From: Saccopteryx bilineata
Taxonomy: Eukaryota; Chordata; Mammalia; Chiroptera; Emballonuridae
Assembly: GCF_036850765.1 (NCBI RefSeq)
Contig: NC_089492.1
Coordinates: 294,088,590-294,152,589, forward strand
Direction: 5' to 3'
Length of the DNA stretch: 64,000 nucleotides
Shown here: positions 1-10,437 of the stretch, piece by piece
How positions within the stretch are numbered: position 1 is the first letter of the stretch
Layout: each line of letters starts with the position of its first letter
The notes under the pieces: model-generated
What the model was told of the DNA's origin: nothing
The model's input: the letters and a program-made list of their open reading frames with translations, nothing else
The model's database searches: none
Translations under genes and position numbers: made by a program

Positions 1-48
1 CTGCGTCCCAGTCTGATGCTCTATCCACTGCACCACTGCCTGGTCACG
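1..48 (-). repeat. Type B SINE, head only, cut by window edge
   Basis: The reverse complement gives the type B tRNA-like head (GTGGTGCAGTGGATAGAGC A-box region). The body lies left of the window. Confidence 0.8.
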
Positions 49-1786
49 GCGAGATGGAATCTTAATATATGGTCTGAGGGCCTCGGGGAGAGTGCTGAGC
101 CCAAATTTGTGTAGGAGATGTTGCACTCGCCGGGTAAAACAAACACTGGAGACGTTTGGAGAGTTTCAGACAAAGTTTTATGGCCAAGAGAAAAAGAAAA
201 CAAAGCAAAACAAAACAAACCTGCGCAGGGGTGAACTCAAGTGGTAGTCACAAGAGCCACACCGAGCGCCTACAGTCTAGGGGTTCTTATAGCATAGCAA
301 GCAAGCAGTTCATACAGAAGCAAATTTGGCATTTAGCAATTGGCTCCCCTAAATTAAATTCTAGTCACGTGCCTTAGTAACCAGTCATACAGTTGAAAGC
401 CCCAGCTGGAAATATCCCTATCTATCCCCTAGGATGTGGTTACATTTACTGTCTTAGGAGTTCTTGTGACTTCCTTATCTCAAGGACTCCTTAGCTCCTA
501 ACCATCCTGGGAGTCTAACGACTTCTCTATCTCAAGGACTCTTCAGCTCCTAGCCATCCTGGGAGTCTGGGCTCACCTGTTTACTGGACTAGTTCCTTTG
601 AAGTTATTTCTAAAGCCTATTAATATATTTTATAGCTTTTATTCGAATGTCACAGGAGACACAATCTCTGGACTCTTAAAGGATTGGGCCGAGCATGCCA
701 GGCCCATAATGTATATAGTTCTGTCTACCTGCCTGCCTGTTCTAGGCTGGAGAGAATGACACATGGGAAATGAGGAAAGAGCAGGCACCCGTCAGGGGCC
801 TGGTGTCTTGTCCAACTTAGGCAGCTGAAGGAAAGTATGTGGTGGATAGACCAGGGGTCCTGGGGAGACAGATTGCCCCTCCCTTACTTAGTTGTCTTCT
901 TATTATTCACGTGGGGTAATACGACTTGAGGATTTGTCTGTCTTCTGGGAAGAGTGGGTAAGGGTCTGCATATGCCGATTTATGGGTCTGTGCTCTGCTC
1001 TCCCAGGTTGTTGTTTCCTTCCTATAGCTGGATCGTGGGCACTGCTTTTCTCCAATCCCTCACATAGGTCCTCAGACCTTGGCTGTGTGTACTGTCTCCT
1101 CCACTCCCTGTGTTCCCCCAGCCCACTTCCCCAAACCCTTGCCAGAAAGGGTGTCAAGGTCAGTTTTGTGATCAGTCCAGTGGACACTTCCCTCCTTGGC
1201 GTCTCTGAGTCTGGATTGCTCTGTCCACACTCATGACATCTCCGTGCTCTAGATTCGGTCTCCGCCCTTTGATATCCCCTTGGGACTACTCATGTCATGA
1301 ATTACAGTCAAGGTCACTGCTTGTGGGACCAATTGGGTTGTTCCTGCAAGACATCCATCTGCCCCTTGAGCAGGCTGCCCTGGGGCAGTGCTCTCACTCA
1401 GTGGCCTGCCTTCCTCTGTCACTTGTATCTTCCAGAGCCTCTGCAGTGACTTCATTGAAGCAGGGGAAAGAACTCAGTGCCTGGCTGAGAGGTCATGACT
1501 CTAGCTACAGCAAGAGGGGCTTGGACAGAGCCTGGGGAGTGTTTGACTTTAGGGTTGGGCTCAAGTGGCACTAGAAACGTGTCCTGTGCCACTACTGTTA
1601 GGTGCCTAGGCTATAGGTCATACCTTATTCCTGTTGTCCCTCCCCACTTTGGACACTTCACATACTTGTCATTTCCATTTTAAGTCACGTCCTCCTGGGC
1701 CTGGATGTATATATTATACATTCTGTATAGCACTTACTTGTTACCAATGGCCAAGGCCCTTTCTAAAGTTATTTGCAAGGAGGTCT
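49..1786. other. Non-coding flank or intron, unassigned
   Basis: I see no finger, KRAB box or other domain on either strand in this stretch; open frames are short and show no recognisable motif. As the 5' flank of the last ZNF-1 exon it may be intron. The part from about 60 to 720 could be a worn LTR or other old repeat, but I cannot define its ends. Confidence 0.45.
468..568. repeat. Two imperfect tandem copies of about 49 bp
   Basis: Positions 468-516 and 520-568 share ATCTCAAGGACTC, AGCTCCTA and CCATCCTGGGAGTCT in the same order with a few substitutions. This is a simple local duplication. Confidence 0.75.
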
Positions 1787-2036
1787 GACCAGGCACTGGC
1801 GCTGTGGATAGAGCATCGGACTGGATGCAGAGGACCCAGGTTTGAAACCTTGAGGTTGCCAGCTTGAGCCCAAGGTCACTGGCTCGAGCAAGGGGTCACT
1901 CGGTCTGCTGTAGCCCTCCATCAAGGCATGTATGAGAAAGCAATCAAAGAACTAAGGTGCCACAATGAAGAATTGATCCTTCTCATCTCTATTCCTTCTT
2001 GTCTGTCCCTATGTGTCCCTCTGTCACACACAAAAA
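1787..2036 (+). repeat. Type B SINE
   Basis: The head starts CTGACCAGGCACTGGCGC. The body has the usual GAGAAAGCAATCAAAGAA and the TTCTCATCTCT tail, ending in CACACACAAAAA. The middle is shortened relative to other copies. Confidence 0.85.
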
Positions 2037-2146
2037 CGTTATTTGCAAGGAAGAAGTTGAAGAGTCTATCTCCCTTCTCCCTAAGCTACACTCGAGCATT
2101 TTATCTTTGTCCTTTGTGAGGCCTTCCCATTCTCTGACCCTTAGAG

Positions 2147-2319
2147 CAGGCGTCCCCAAACTGCGGCCCCCTGAGGCCGTTTATCCAGCCCCTACTGCAC
2201 TTCTGGAAGGGATACCTCTTTCATTGGTAGTCAGTGAGAGGACCACTGTATTTGGCAGCCCTCCAAAGGTCTGAGGGACAGTGAACTGGCCCCCTGTGTA
2301 AAAAGTTTGGAGACCCCTT
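2147..2319 (-). mobile_element. Short hAT-like MITE
   Basis: One end reads CAGGCGTCCCCAAACT and the other reads AGTTTGGAGACCCCTT, which are near-complementary inverted ends. The internal text (GGGACAGTGAACTGGCCCCC, CATTGGTAGTCAGTGAGAGGA) matches, in opposite orientation, the larger element at 45917-46658. It has no coding capacity. Target-site duplications are not clean. Confidence 0.7.
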
Positions 2320-2490
2320 ATAGAACATAGTAATACACAGCAACTCTTTCTTTAACCTAACCCAGAATCTGTTATCCTGCCAAACACTTCATAGACTCAG
2401 TCCTGGGTGTGCTGGACACACTTTTGTGATGCTGTTACTCTCTCTCACCAAAGTCAATATGCACTTTTAACAGCATTTTTCTGTCTTCAG

Positions 2491-3728
2491 GTTTTTGGCC
2501 TCGAGTGAAGGATGAAGAGACAGCTTCTGAGCAGAGCGTTTCTGTGGAAGTGTTACATGTTCATCCTCCCAAGGCAGGTTCACCAACCCAGAAGGCTCAC
2601 CCTTGTGACATATGTGGCCCCGTCTTGAAGGATATTTTGGATCCGGGTGAACACCAGGAAACACACCATGGACGGAAACCCTACTCATGTGAAGCATGTG
2701 GAAGACAGTTCTCGTTTGGTACAAACTTCCGCCAGTACCAAAAGCAGTACAATGTAGAGAAACCCTTAAGGAGAAACAAAGGCAAGGCCTTGTTTGTGAA
2801 GAACTTTCAAGTTTGTGAAGAACTTCACCTGTCAGAAAAGCCCTCTACATGTGAGGAGGAGGAAAAGAACCTCCAGGCATGTCTGGAAAGTCGCCAGAAG
2901 GCCGCCCACAGCAAGAGGAAAACAAGGAGCACTGAGAGTGCGGAGGCCTGTCACATGGGACAGATGCATTACAACTGCAGTGAGTGTGGGAAGGCCTTCA
3001 GCCGCAAAGACACACTTGTTCAGCATCAGAGAATCCACACGGGGGAGAAGCCTTATGAATGTCGTGAATGTAGAAAAGCCTTCAGCCGCAAAGCTACACT
3101 TGTGCAGCATCAGAGAATCCACACAGGAGAGAGACCTTATGAGTGCAGTGACTGTGGGAAATCCTTTAGCCGCAAAGACAACCTTACACAGCACAAAAGA
3201 ATTCACACTGGGGAAATGCCTTATAAGTGTGGTGAGTGTGGAAAATACTTCAGCCATCACTCCAACCTAATTGTACACCAGAGAGTTCACAATGGAGCAA
3301 GGCCTTATAAGTGCAGTGATTGTGGAAAAGTCTTCAGACACAAATCAACTCTTGTTCAGCATGAGAGCATCCACACTGGGGAAAATCCTTATGTTTGCAG
3401 TGATTGTGGGAAATCCTTTGGGCACAAATACACCCTCATTAAACACCAGAGAATTCACAATGAGTCAAAGCCCTTTGAGTGCATTGAATGTGGAAAATTC
3501 TTTAGCCGAAGCTCTGACTTTATTGCGCACCAGAGAGTTCACACAGGGGAAAGGCCCTTTGTGTGCAGCAAATGCGGTAAAGATTTCATCAGAACTTCCC
3601 ACCTCGTTCGGCACCAAAAAGTTCACACTGGAGAAAGGCCATATGAGTGCCAGGAGTGTGGGAAAGCCTATAGCTTAAGCTCCCACCTTATTCGGCACCA
3701 GAAGGTTCACAGTGCAGGAAGGCTTTAG
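2491..3728 (+). CDS. ZNF-1: C2H2 zinc-finger protein, last (finger) exon
   Basis: This is a 412-codon exon following a good acceptor (pyrimidine tract ending CTTCAG at 2485-2490). Its first bases encode FWPRVKDEE, the counterpart of the CWHGAQNEE start of the ZNF-2 finger exon, so translation enters from an upstream exon; an internal GTG at 2505 is not a start. A spacer with degenerate fingers comes first (one near 2692-2745 has both His replaced by Tyr). Nine complete C2H2 fingers then run from about 2970 to the stop, joined by TGE[KR]P-type linkers. Helix residues (-1 to 6), in order: [63 protein letters not shown]. The stop falls in the linker after finger 9. Expected role: sequence-specific nuclear DNA binding, probably repression. 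No KRAB exon is visible upstream in the window, so KRAB membership is inferred from exon structure and neighbours. Confidence 0.9.
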
Positions 3729-4500
3729 GAGTCCTGTCAGCACAACAGGACTCTGGAGAGGAGCTCTGTGATTTCCTCTTGAGAGGAAGGAATCAAACAG
3801 AATTAAATTTCATATATCTGAACATTAACATTGGGGAAGATACCTTATGACTGAGACACAGGGGAAGCTTTCAGGGGCTACATTGCACTTTCAGACCTAC
3901 TCAGGCCCCCTTGCCAGATACCAGTAGCTGGAACATCAATTCTCCCAGTTTCGTTACCCGATCAGAGAATGCAGAACTTTGTACTCTCCAGGCCCCAGGG
4001 AATTACACTAAACCTGAGGTAAATCGGGGAGGGGGTCCATTCCCTCCCCACTGCCTGGTAAAGGTGTGGACATAACCCATTTTAGCCAAGAGGACCTCAA
4101 TTGTGTGACAGCAGGAAGTTTCCTTTCCTTGTGGATGTTATTGGTTTCATGCAATCGTTTTTATAGGTTTTTCCAGGCTCCGGTGTTAACTGAACCTGGA
4201 GAACTTCTTGCCTCACATTGCTCTGTTTTGTGTGATAGTAAAGACATCATTTAAGCTACCTTTAATTCTGGAGGCCATTTTTACTGTTTGGAGTGGTTTG
4301 GAAACAATTACTTTCTGGCAGACTGAAGAGGGGAATGAACAGTATTTGTGGGGTCCTCCAGCTGTGTGTGCAGGTTAGGAGAGAACAGTTTTCAATCCAG
4401 CTTTGGTGTTAATTCTTTGCTGACAGAAGAGTTTTTTGTTTGTGTTTGTTTTCAAACAAATTTTTGAAATCAAAGAAATACAACATTTAAAAGCAACATA
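3729..4500 (+). other. 3' UTR and downstream flank of ZNF-1
   Basis: This is unique-looking sequence directly after the ZNF-1 stop, with no domain in any frame. Candidate poly(A) signals are weak (AGTAAA near 4240) and I cannot fix the transcript end. Confidence 0.5.
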
Positions 4501-4501
4501 G

Positions 4502-4632
4502 GGCTCCTGGCTGGTATGCTCAGTGGTAGAGCATTGACCCAGTGTGTGGAAGTCCCAGGTTCGATTCCTGGTCAAGGCACACAGAAAAAAGATAAAAATA
4601 GCTTGGTTGTGAGCACTGGCCCCAGATGGGTC
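4502..4632 (+). repeat. Older type A SINE, left part, split by provirus
   Basis: The head (GGTATGCTCAGTGGTAGAGC, B-box GGTTCGATTCC) and body (GGTTGTGAGCACTGGCCCC) stop at 4632. The missing rest (GGGTGGATTCCAGTTGGGGC, poly-A) resumes at 8425. The intact relative at 8507-8840 shows the two parts belong together. Confidence 0.75.
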
Positions 4633-5034
4633 TGCTGTGACCAGCTCAGCCGTGGGCATGCACAAAAGGAAGGTGCTGCAGGACTTAAGAAAAACACACA
4701 AGACACAACATACAGAAAAGATGGGTACAGGGGACTCCAAGCCGCTAGGACTGAGAGCCCAGATCTCTATAGCCTCATCGTATTTATTGGTCTCTCTTCT
4801 CACCAAGTAGATTAGCAGAACCTGGGTCAAATTAGTCTACAATGGATTCAGGTGCAGAAGAAAGAAGACCGACCAGGCACGTAGGGAAATGGCTATAGGG
4901 ATCAGCTGCTTCCTATAAACAATCCTAGCAGTGCTTGCTGGAGCAGCGTTCTGTCCTTGCAGGACTTGGCATTCCAAAGTCCACACCCAAGACATCTCAA
5001 GGATGCAGTTTAATCTCTCGGTCATTTTCTTATC
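4633..5034 (-). repeat. 3' LTR of the provirus
   Basis: It aligns along its length with 8026-8424. On the - strand it carries CCAATAAATACGAT (poly(A) signal), then AGATCTGGGCTCTC and a T-rich U5, ending CA at 4633. Its outer start has lost the expected TG. Confidence 0.75.
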
Positions 5035-5043
5035 CCCTTTTTG
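5035..5043 (-). other. Polypurine tract of the provirus
   Basis: On the - strand this reads AAAAAGGGG immediately before the 3' LTR, which is where plus-strand priming occurs in retroviruses. Confidence 0.6.
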
Positions 5044-5579
5044 TTTTTGTATAGCCATGTAAGCAGTTTTTACAAGTCTCCTTCTACACCCATTGTCAGA
5101 GGGTTTGTTACGAACATCTGAGGACTTTTAGAAAAACATTCTAAAATAATTCATATCCCAAGGAGACCTCCCAGTAATCCAGGACCCCATTGTTTTATCC
5201 AAGAAATAGGGTTAAGGAATTGCAGACCACCAGAACAGTATAGTTTTAATTAGACACACTCCATCACGGAATTGCAGGTCTCATTCTTGCCACAGCCTCA
5301 AACCACATACCCCTTAGGGGCCCAACTGATCCCAGTTCCATAGGAACCAGTAAGTAGCAAGATACTTTTAGGCCTGCGACAATTTTCCTAGTGCATTTTT
5401 TCAATTTTTCAATGGATGGAATTCAGTGGGCCGCTGTAGCATTGCCTGCAGCTAAAGGTCCTGGAAGATTAGTAAATGAACGAATTAGTGATAGAGAAAA
5501 GGAAGCAGTGTTGTCGGACAGTTTGCTGTAATTGCAAAGGATGGCTAATAAGGGGTTGTGGTAAAGGTTTTTTATTTTT
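5044..5579 (-). pseudogene. Provirus internal 3' region, env-end-like, broken
   Basis: On the - strand, short open runs resemble the end of a betaretroviral transmembrane envelope region, with stops and frame changes. No intact frame survives. The assignment rests mainly on position between pol and the 3' LTR. Confidence 0.35.
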
Positions 5580-6334
5580 AAGATTTATTTTTTAAAATTT
5601 TTTTTGTTTATTTTTTACACAGAGTGAGTCAGAGAGAGGGATAGACAGGAACAGAGAGATGAGAAGCATCAATCATTAGTTTTTCTTTTTTTTTTTTTTT
5701 TGCATTTTTCTGAAGCTGGAAACAGAGTCAGTCAGACAGACTCCTGCATGCGCCCGACTGGGATCCACCCTGCACGCCTACCATGGGGCGAAGCTCTGCC
5801 CACCAGGGGGTGATGCTCTGCCCATCCTGGGCGTCGCCATGTTGCGACCAGAGCCACTCTAGCGCCTGAGGCAGAGGCCACAGAGCCATCCCCAGCGCCC
5901 GGGCCATCTTTGCTCCAGTGGAGCCTTGGCTGCGGGAGGAGAAGAGAGAGACAGAGAAGAAGGCGCGGCGGAGGGGTGGAGAAGCAAATGGGCGCTTCTC
6001 CTGTGTGCCCTGGCCGGGAATCGAACCCGGGTCCTCCGCACGCTAGGCCAACGCTCTACCGCTGAGCCAACTGGCCAGGGCCAATCATTAGTTTTTCATT
6101 GTGCGTTGCAACACCTTAGTTGTTCATTGATTGCTTTCTCATATGTGCCTTGACCGCAGGCCTTCAGCAGACCGAGTAACCCTTTGCTGGAGCTAGCAAC
6201 CTTGGGTTCAAGCTGGTGGGCTTTGCTCAAACCAGATGAGCCTGCGCTCAAGCTGGCGACCTTGGGGTTTCGAACCTGGGTCTTCCGCATCCCAGTCCGA
6301 CGCTCTATCCACTGCACCACCGCCTGGTCAGGCG
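5580..6334 (-). repeat. Type B SINE interrupted by a type A SINE
   Basis: The tail half is at 5580-5685 and the head half at 6098-6334. Between them sits a type A copy flanked by the 16-bp duplication CAATCATTAGTTTTTC. Both lie inside the provirus, so they are younger than it. Confidence 0.85.
5686..6081 (-). repeat. Type A SINE, young (CCTAGCG-type) subfamily
   Basis: It is full length with a T-rich start and an intact tRNA-Ala-like head at 6003-6081. The exact 16-bp target duplications are at 5670-5685 and 6082-6097. Confidence 0.9.
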
Positions 6335-6337
6335 GTA

Positions 6338-6637
6338 AAGAAGGTTTTAACAAAGCTGTTTCAATCATACTAGGGTCTCCACGCAAAAGAAAATAAAGGA
6401 GAGAGCTCATGTGTCATAATTCCCACTTTTGGGCTAGGCCAATTAATATCTCCTAATAATTTCTATAGGACATTTAAGGTCTTAATGCTATTTCTGTGTA
6501 TTTGTACTTTTTGGGGTCGTATTGTACTGCAGTCTACAATAGACCAGGACAGTCTGTTGAATCTTTTCAGGTGCTGTTTTTAAGCCAACAATTTGCAACT
6601 GTTTCTCTAGAGCAGAATAGTTGATTCTTCTTGGTTT
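6338..6637 (-). pseudogene. Provirus pol remnant (later reverse-transcriptase part)
   Basis: Between two SINE insertions, the - strand has short runs that look like the later part of a betaretroviral reverse transcriptase, interrupted by stops. It is non-functional. Confidence 0.4.
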
Positions 6638-6640
6638 CTT

Positions 6641-6807
6641 TTTTTTTTTTTTTTTTTTAATTCATTTTAGAGAGGAGAGAGAGACAGGGGGGAGGAGGTG
6701 GAATCATCAACTCCCGTATGTGCCTTGACCAGGCAAGCCCAGGGTTCCAAACCGGTGACTTCAGCATTTCCAGGTCGACTCTATCCACTGCGCCACCACA
6801 GGTCAAG
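6641..6807 (-). repeat. Type C SINE
   Basis: It begins with a poly-T run and TTCATTTTAGAGAGGAGAGA and ends in the reversed head CTGCGCCACCACAGGTCA. Confidence 0.85.
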
Positions 6808-6846
6808 CTCTTCTTGGTTTCTTGCTGCTACAAGAATATCGTCCAT

Positions 6847-7160
6847 GTCTGACCGGGCGGTGGCACAGTGGATAGAGCATTGGACTGGGATGCAGAAGAC
6901 CCAGGTTCAAGATCCCGAGGTCGCCAGCTTGAGCAAGGGCTCATCTGGTTTGAGAAAAGCTCACCAACTTAAGCCCAAGGTCGCTGGCTCAAGCAAGGGG
7001 TTACTTGGTCTGCTGAAGGCCCGCAGTCAAGGCACATATGAGAAAGCAATCAATGAACAATTAAGGTGTCACAATGAGCAACGAAAAACTAATGATTGAT
7101 GCTTCTCATCTCTTCGTTCTGTCTATCCCTCTCTCTGTCTCTGTTTAAAAAAAAAAAAAG
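6847..7160 (+). repeat. Type B SINE
   Basis: Complete copy from CTGACCGGGCGGTGGCAC to a TTTAAAAAAAAAAAA tail. Confidence 0.9.
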
Positions 7161-7164
7161 TATG

Positions 7165-7680
7165 GTCCATATAATGGGTGATGTAGCACTGAGGGAATTG
7201 TGACCAAACAGGTTCCAGGGCTTTTGCTACAAAGTTTTGACAAATAGTAGGGCTGCTAAGTATGCCTTGTGGCAATACCTTTCACTGAAATCTTCTCATT
7301 GGCTCTTTAGCATTCAGGAAGGTTCAGAAAAGGCAAATTTTTCTCGATCTTCATGTGGCAAAGATATAGTGAAAAAATATTTTAAATCAATCACTATTAA
7401 TGGCCATTCCTTAGGTATTAAAGATGGGTTTGGTAACCCTCCTCGTAAAGCTCCCATAGTTTGAATTACTGCATTTATTGCACATAAATCTCAAAAATCT
7501 CCACTTTCCCAATTCTTAATCACAAACACTGGAGAATTCCATGGGCTAAATGATTTCTCTATATGTCCTTTTTCTAATAGCTCTAATACTAATTCTTGAA
7601 GGGCCTCCAATTTTTCTTAACGGTCATTGTTCAATCCAAATAGGCTTATCTGTTGTCCCTTTTAAAGGCAGGGCTTGGGG
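7165..7680 (-). pseudogene. Provirus pol remnant (start of reverse transcriptase)
   Basis: The - strand translation from about 7680 downward resembles the N-terminal fingers region of betaretroviral reverse transcriptase, but stops and frame changes interrupt it repeatedly. The family call is from recognition of the general pattern only. Confidence 0.55.
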
Positions 7681-7779
7681 TTTAGAGAGGAGGCTTTTGT
7701 GAACAGCAACCACTAGAGAAAAATGCTACGGATATTCTATTCCTTGTCTATGGCCTCTTATTTTAGGCCGAAAGTTTCA

Positions 7780-7870
7780 ATTTACTGGCTTTAGCCCTGC
7801 CAGCCTTCAACAATCGTTTTAAGAGACAGATATAGGGACGGCATGTCATAACACTGTCCCCGTTCCCCAT
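7780..7870 (-). pseudogene. Possible gag start remnant of the provirus
   Basis: On the - strand an ATG at 7870 followed by a glycine codon (as in myristoylated Gag starts) opens a short frame that soon joins pol-like sequence. The rest of gag and the protease are missing, which implies a large internal deletion. A GGTAAG-type donor lies just upstream in the leader (about 7893-7898). Confidence 0.45.
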
Positions 7871-8005
7871 GGTTACCCTGTATTTTCCAGAGGATGTCCT
7901 TACCACTTTCCTGTTATGAACTTAACTGAAGCTTCTACTTCCCCTCGGGTCCAGCAGTTATTTTCTTACCTTATTTATTGCTCTGGTGATCCTTCTTCCA
8001 ATTAG

Positions 8006-8023
8006 GTCCCTGTTCGAGTGCCA
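8006..8023 (-). promoter_or_regulatory. tRNA-Lys3-like primer-binding site of the provirus
   Basis: Eighteen bases, two bases inside the 5' LTR end, match the complement of the tRNA-Lys(UUU) 3' end at all but two positions. This is the primer used by many betaretroviruses and lentiviruses. Confidence 0.75.
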
Positions 8024-8025
8024 CT

Positions 8026-8424
8026 TGAGGCAACCAGCTCAGCAGTGGGCGTGCATGAAAGGAAGGCGTTGCATACATGAGACACAATGTACAAAAAAAA
8101 ATGGTCCAGGAGACTCCCAGCCTTGAGGACTCCGAGAGCCCAGATCTCTGCAGACTCATCGTATTTTCTGGTCTCTTTGCTCACTAAGCAAATTAGCAGA
8201 GCCTGGGTCAAATTAGTCTACAGTGGATCCAGGTGCAGAGAAGGGTGACCGCCTAAGGTTCCCCAGGCATGTAGGGAAATACCTCCAGGGATCAGCTGCT
8301 TCCTATAAACAGTCCTAGTAGTGCTTCCTGGGGCTGTGTTCTGTCCCTGCAGGACTTGGGGTTCCAAAGTCTACACCCAAGACGCTTCAAGGCTGCCGTT
8401 TAATCTTTCTGCCATTTTCCTACA
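8026..8424 (-). repeat. 5' LTR of the provirus
   Basis: On the - strand it starts TG (8424) and ends CA (8026). The pairing with 4633-5034 includes CAGCTGCTTCCTATAAAC and GTCCCTGCAGGACTTGG versus GTCCTTGCAGGACTTGG. Clear divergence between the two LTRs points to an old insertion. Confidence 0.75.
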
Positions 8425-8500
8425 GGAGTCAACGGGTGGATTCCAGTTGGGGCACATCTCCTCTCTTATTTCCCCTCCTCTCACTTCAGAAAAAAAAAAA
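8425..8500 (+). repeat. Older type A SINE, right part, split by provirus
   Basis: It continues the element begun at 4502 with GGGTGGATTCCAGTTGGGGC, CCCCTCCTCTCACTTCAG and poly-A. Confidence 0.7.
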
Positions 8501-8506
8501 AAAAAA

Positions 8507-8840
8507 GGCGCTGGCTGGTTGCTCAGTGGTTTAAGTGCCGGCCTGGCGTGTGGAGGTCCCGGGTTTGATTCCCACAGGAAAAGCAACCATCTGCTTCTCC
8601 ATCCCTCACTCGCCTCTCTCTTCTCCTGCAGCCATGGCTTAGCTGGTTCGAGTACATTAGACCTGGGCACTGAGGATGGCTCCATGGAGCCTCTATCTCA
8701 AGCAATAAAAATAGCTCAGTTGTGAGTATGGCCTGAGATGGGCAGACCATTGGCCCTAGATGGGGTCACCAGTTGGATTCTGGTCTGGGGCATGGGAGAA
8801 TCGATCTATCTCCCCTCCTCTCACTTGGAAAAGAAAAAAA
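8507..8840 (+). repeat. Older type A SINE
   Basis: The head is GCGCTGGCTGGTTGCTCAG. It contains the GATGGGGTCACCAGTTGGAT stretch that the provirus interrupted in the neighbouring copy. The tail is CTCACTTGGAAAAG. Confidence 0.8.
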
Positions 8841-8972
8841 ATTCAGAAATATTAGGACACAGATAAAGCAGCTATATATAACAAAAAAATTACCAATTAA
8901 ATATCTAGTTCCTAAAAGTAAACCAAGGAAAAGAATAAAAATTCATAACATTTTAAAAATTAAAAAGTGTAG

Positions 8973-9343
8973 CCCTGGCCGGTTGGCTCAGCGGTAGAGC
9001 GTCGGCCTAGCGTGCGGAGGACCCGGGTTCGATTCCCGGCCAGGGCACACAGGAGAAGCGCCCATTTGCTTCTCCACCCCTCCGCTGCGCTTTCCTCTCT
9101 GTCTCTCTCTTCCCCTCCCGCAGCCAAGGCTCCATTGGAGCAAAGATGGCCCGGGCGCTGGGGATGGCTCTGTGGCCTCTGCCCCAGGCGCTAGAGTGGC
9201 TCTGGTCGCAACATGGCGACGCCCAGGATGGGCAGAGCATCGCCCCCTGGTGGGCAGAGCATCGCCCCTGGTGGGCGTGCCGGGTGGATCCCGGTCTGTC
9301 TGACTGTCTCTCCCTGTTTCCAGCTTCAGAAAAATGAGGAAAA
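8973..9343 (+). repeat. Type A SINE, young subfamily
   Basis: The head is intact (CCTAGCGTGCGGAGGACCC) and GCAGAGCATCGCCCC occurs twice in tandem. Both sides carry AAAAAGTGTA as target duplication. Confidence 0.9.
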
Positions 9344-9549
9344 AAAAAAAAAGTGTAAAAGATCTTCAAAAGAAATTAATAAAGAAAAAATATACTAATC
9401 AAAGAAAATGAGCACAGATACAGGTAGTTAGAATTAGCCATTAATAACCACCAAAATAAAAGCAAAGCATCACATGGGAATTTCTACCTAATTCTTTTTA
9501 ATAAAATATTATTAAAATTCAAAACTAGGCTATTCAAAATTTAGATTGA

Positions 9550-9708
9550 GCCCTGGCCAGTCAGCTTAGTTAAGAGTTTTGTCCCAAAACAACAAGGTTG
9601 CAGGTTCAATCCCTGGTCAGGGTGCAGGGAAGCAGCCAATGAATGCTTTCCTTCCCCCTGTTGTCCTCCCTCTATTTCTTTCTGAAACAATAAGTCAAAA
9701 TAAATTAG
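9550..9708 (+). repeat. Type D SINE
   Basis: Head CCCTGGCCAGTCAGCTTAG, then GCAGCCAATGAATGC. Confidence 0.75.
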
Positions 9709-9838
9709 GCCCTGGACAGATAGCTCAGTTGGAGAATTGTCCCAGAGCACTAAGGTTGCTGGTCCTGATCACGGCACTTACAGGAGCAGTTTGATGTTCC
9801 TCTCTCCCCTGCCTTTCTCTCAAAGAAAAGAAAAAAAT
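9709..9838 (+). repeat. Type D SINE, tandem to the previous one
   Basis: Head CCCTGGACAGATAGCTCAG and a CTCTCAAAGAAAAG tail, directly abutting the preceding type D copy. Confidence 0.7.
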
Positions 9839-9869
9839 TTAGATCTATTACTTTAATAATTTATACATA

Positions 9870-10370
9870 TTTTTATTTTTCACAAAGACAGAAAGGGACA
9901 GGCCCTGGCTGTTGGCTCAGTGGTAGAGCATCGGCCTGGCGTGCAGGAGTCCCGGGTTTGATTTCTGGCCAGGGCACACAGGAGAAGCGCCCATCTGCTT
10001 CACCCCTCCCCCTCTCCTTCCTCTCTCTCTCCCCTCCCGCAGCCAAGGCTCCATTGGAGCAGAGTTGGCCCCTGGCGCTGAGGATGGCTCTGTAGCCTCT
10101 GCCTCAGGCGCTATAATGGCTCTGGTTGCAACAGAGCAACGCCCGCTGGTGGGCATGCCGGGTGGATCCCGGTTGGGCGCATGCAGGAGTCTCTGCCTCC
10201 CCGTTTCCAACTTCAGAAAAATACAAAAAAAAAAAAAAAAAATATATGGTGAAAAGGACAGATGGGGACAGACAGGAAGAGAGATGAGAAGCATCAATTC
10301 TTTGTTGCAGCTCTTTTGTTGTTCATTGACCTCTCTCATATGAGCTGAGTCAGTGACCCCCTTGCAATAA
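9870..10370 (-). repeat. Type B SINE tail part, interrupted by type A
   Basis: Flanks of the type A copy (CACAAAGACAGAAAGGGACAG, then GGACAGACAGGAAGAGAGATG and AAGCATCAATTC) are reversed type B body. Confidence 0.65.
9901..10241 (+). repeat. Type A SINE
   Basis: CCTGGCG-type head, single GCCCGCTGGTGGGC motif, poly-A at 10219-10240. Target duplication is about AAAGGGACAG. Confidence 0.85.
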
Positions 10371-10437
10371 AGAACTGATGCTTCTCATCTCTATCCCTTA
10401 CCGTCTGTCCCTCTCTCTGCCTCTCTCACTAAAAAAG

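Larger units (their letters stand above)
4633..8424 (-). mobile_element. Degraded betaretrovirus-like endogenous provirus
   Basis: Two LTRs of about 400 bp in the same orientation (4633-5034 and 8026-8424) bracket about 3 kb, of which roughly 1.5 kb is later SINE insertion. On the - strand the order is 5' LTR, a tRNA-Lys3-like primer-binding site two bases inside it, a leader with a candidate splice donor, a gag start remnant, reverse-transcriptase remnants, an env-end-like stretch, a polypurine tract and the 3' LTR. Most of gag and pro is missing, and the remaining frames carry several stops and shifts, so it is defective. Flanking six-mers (TGGGTC before, GGAGTC after) fit a worn 6-bp duplication. 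It split a SINE. Confidence 0.75.

Noticed and set aside
2505..2507. GTG (or nearby codons) as start of ZNF-1
   Set aside because: A strong splice acceptor lies 15 bases upstream and the frame continues to it, so this is an internal exon start.
8973..9050. tRNA-Ala gene candidate (cloverleaf-like sequence with AGC), also at the heads of other type A copies
   Set aside because: Each is followed by the same SINE body and poly-A and often flanked by target duplications, so these are SINE heads, not tRNA genes.
9007..9369. Many open frames of 60-180 codons with repeated words such as RSAHLLLHPS, GNRTRVLRTLG, PGGDALP or MEPWLREGKRETER
   Set aside because: They are translations of type A SINE copies in different frames and recur wherever that SINE occurs.
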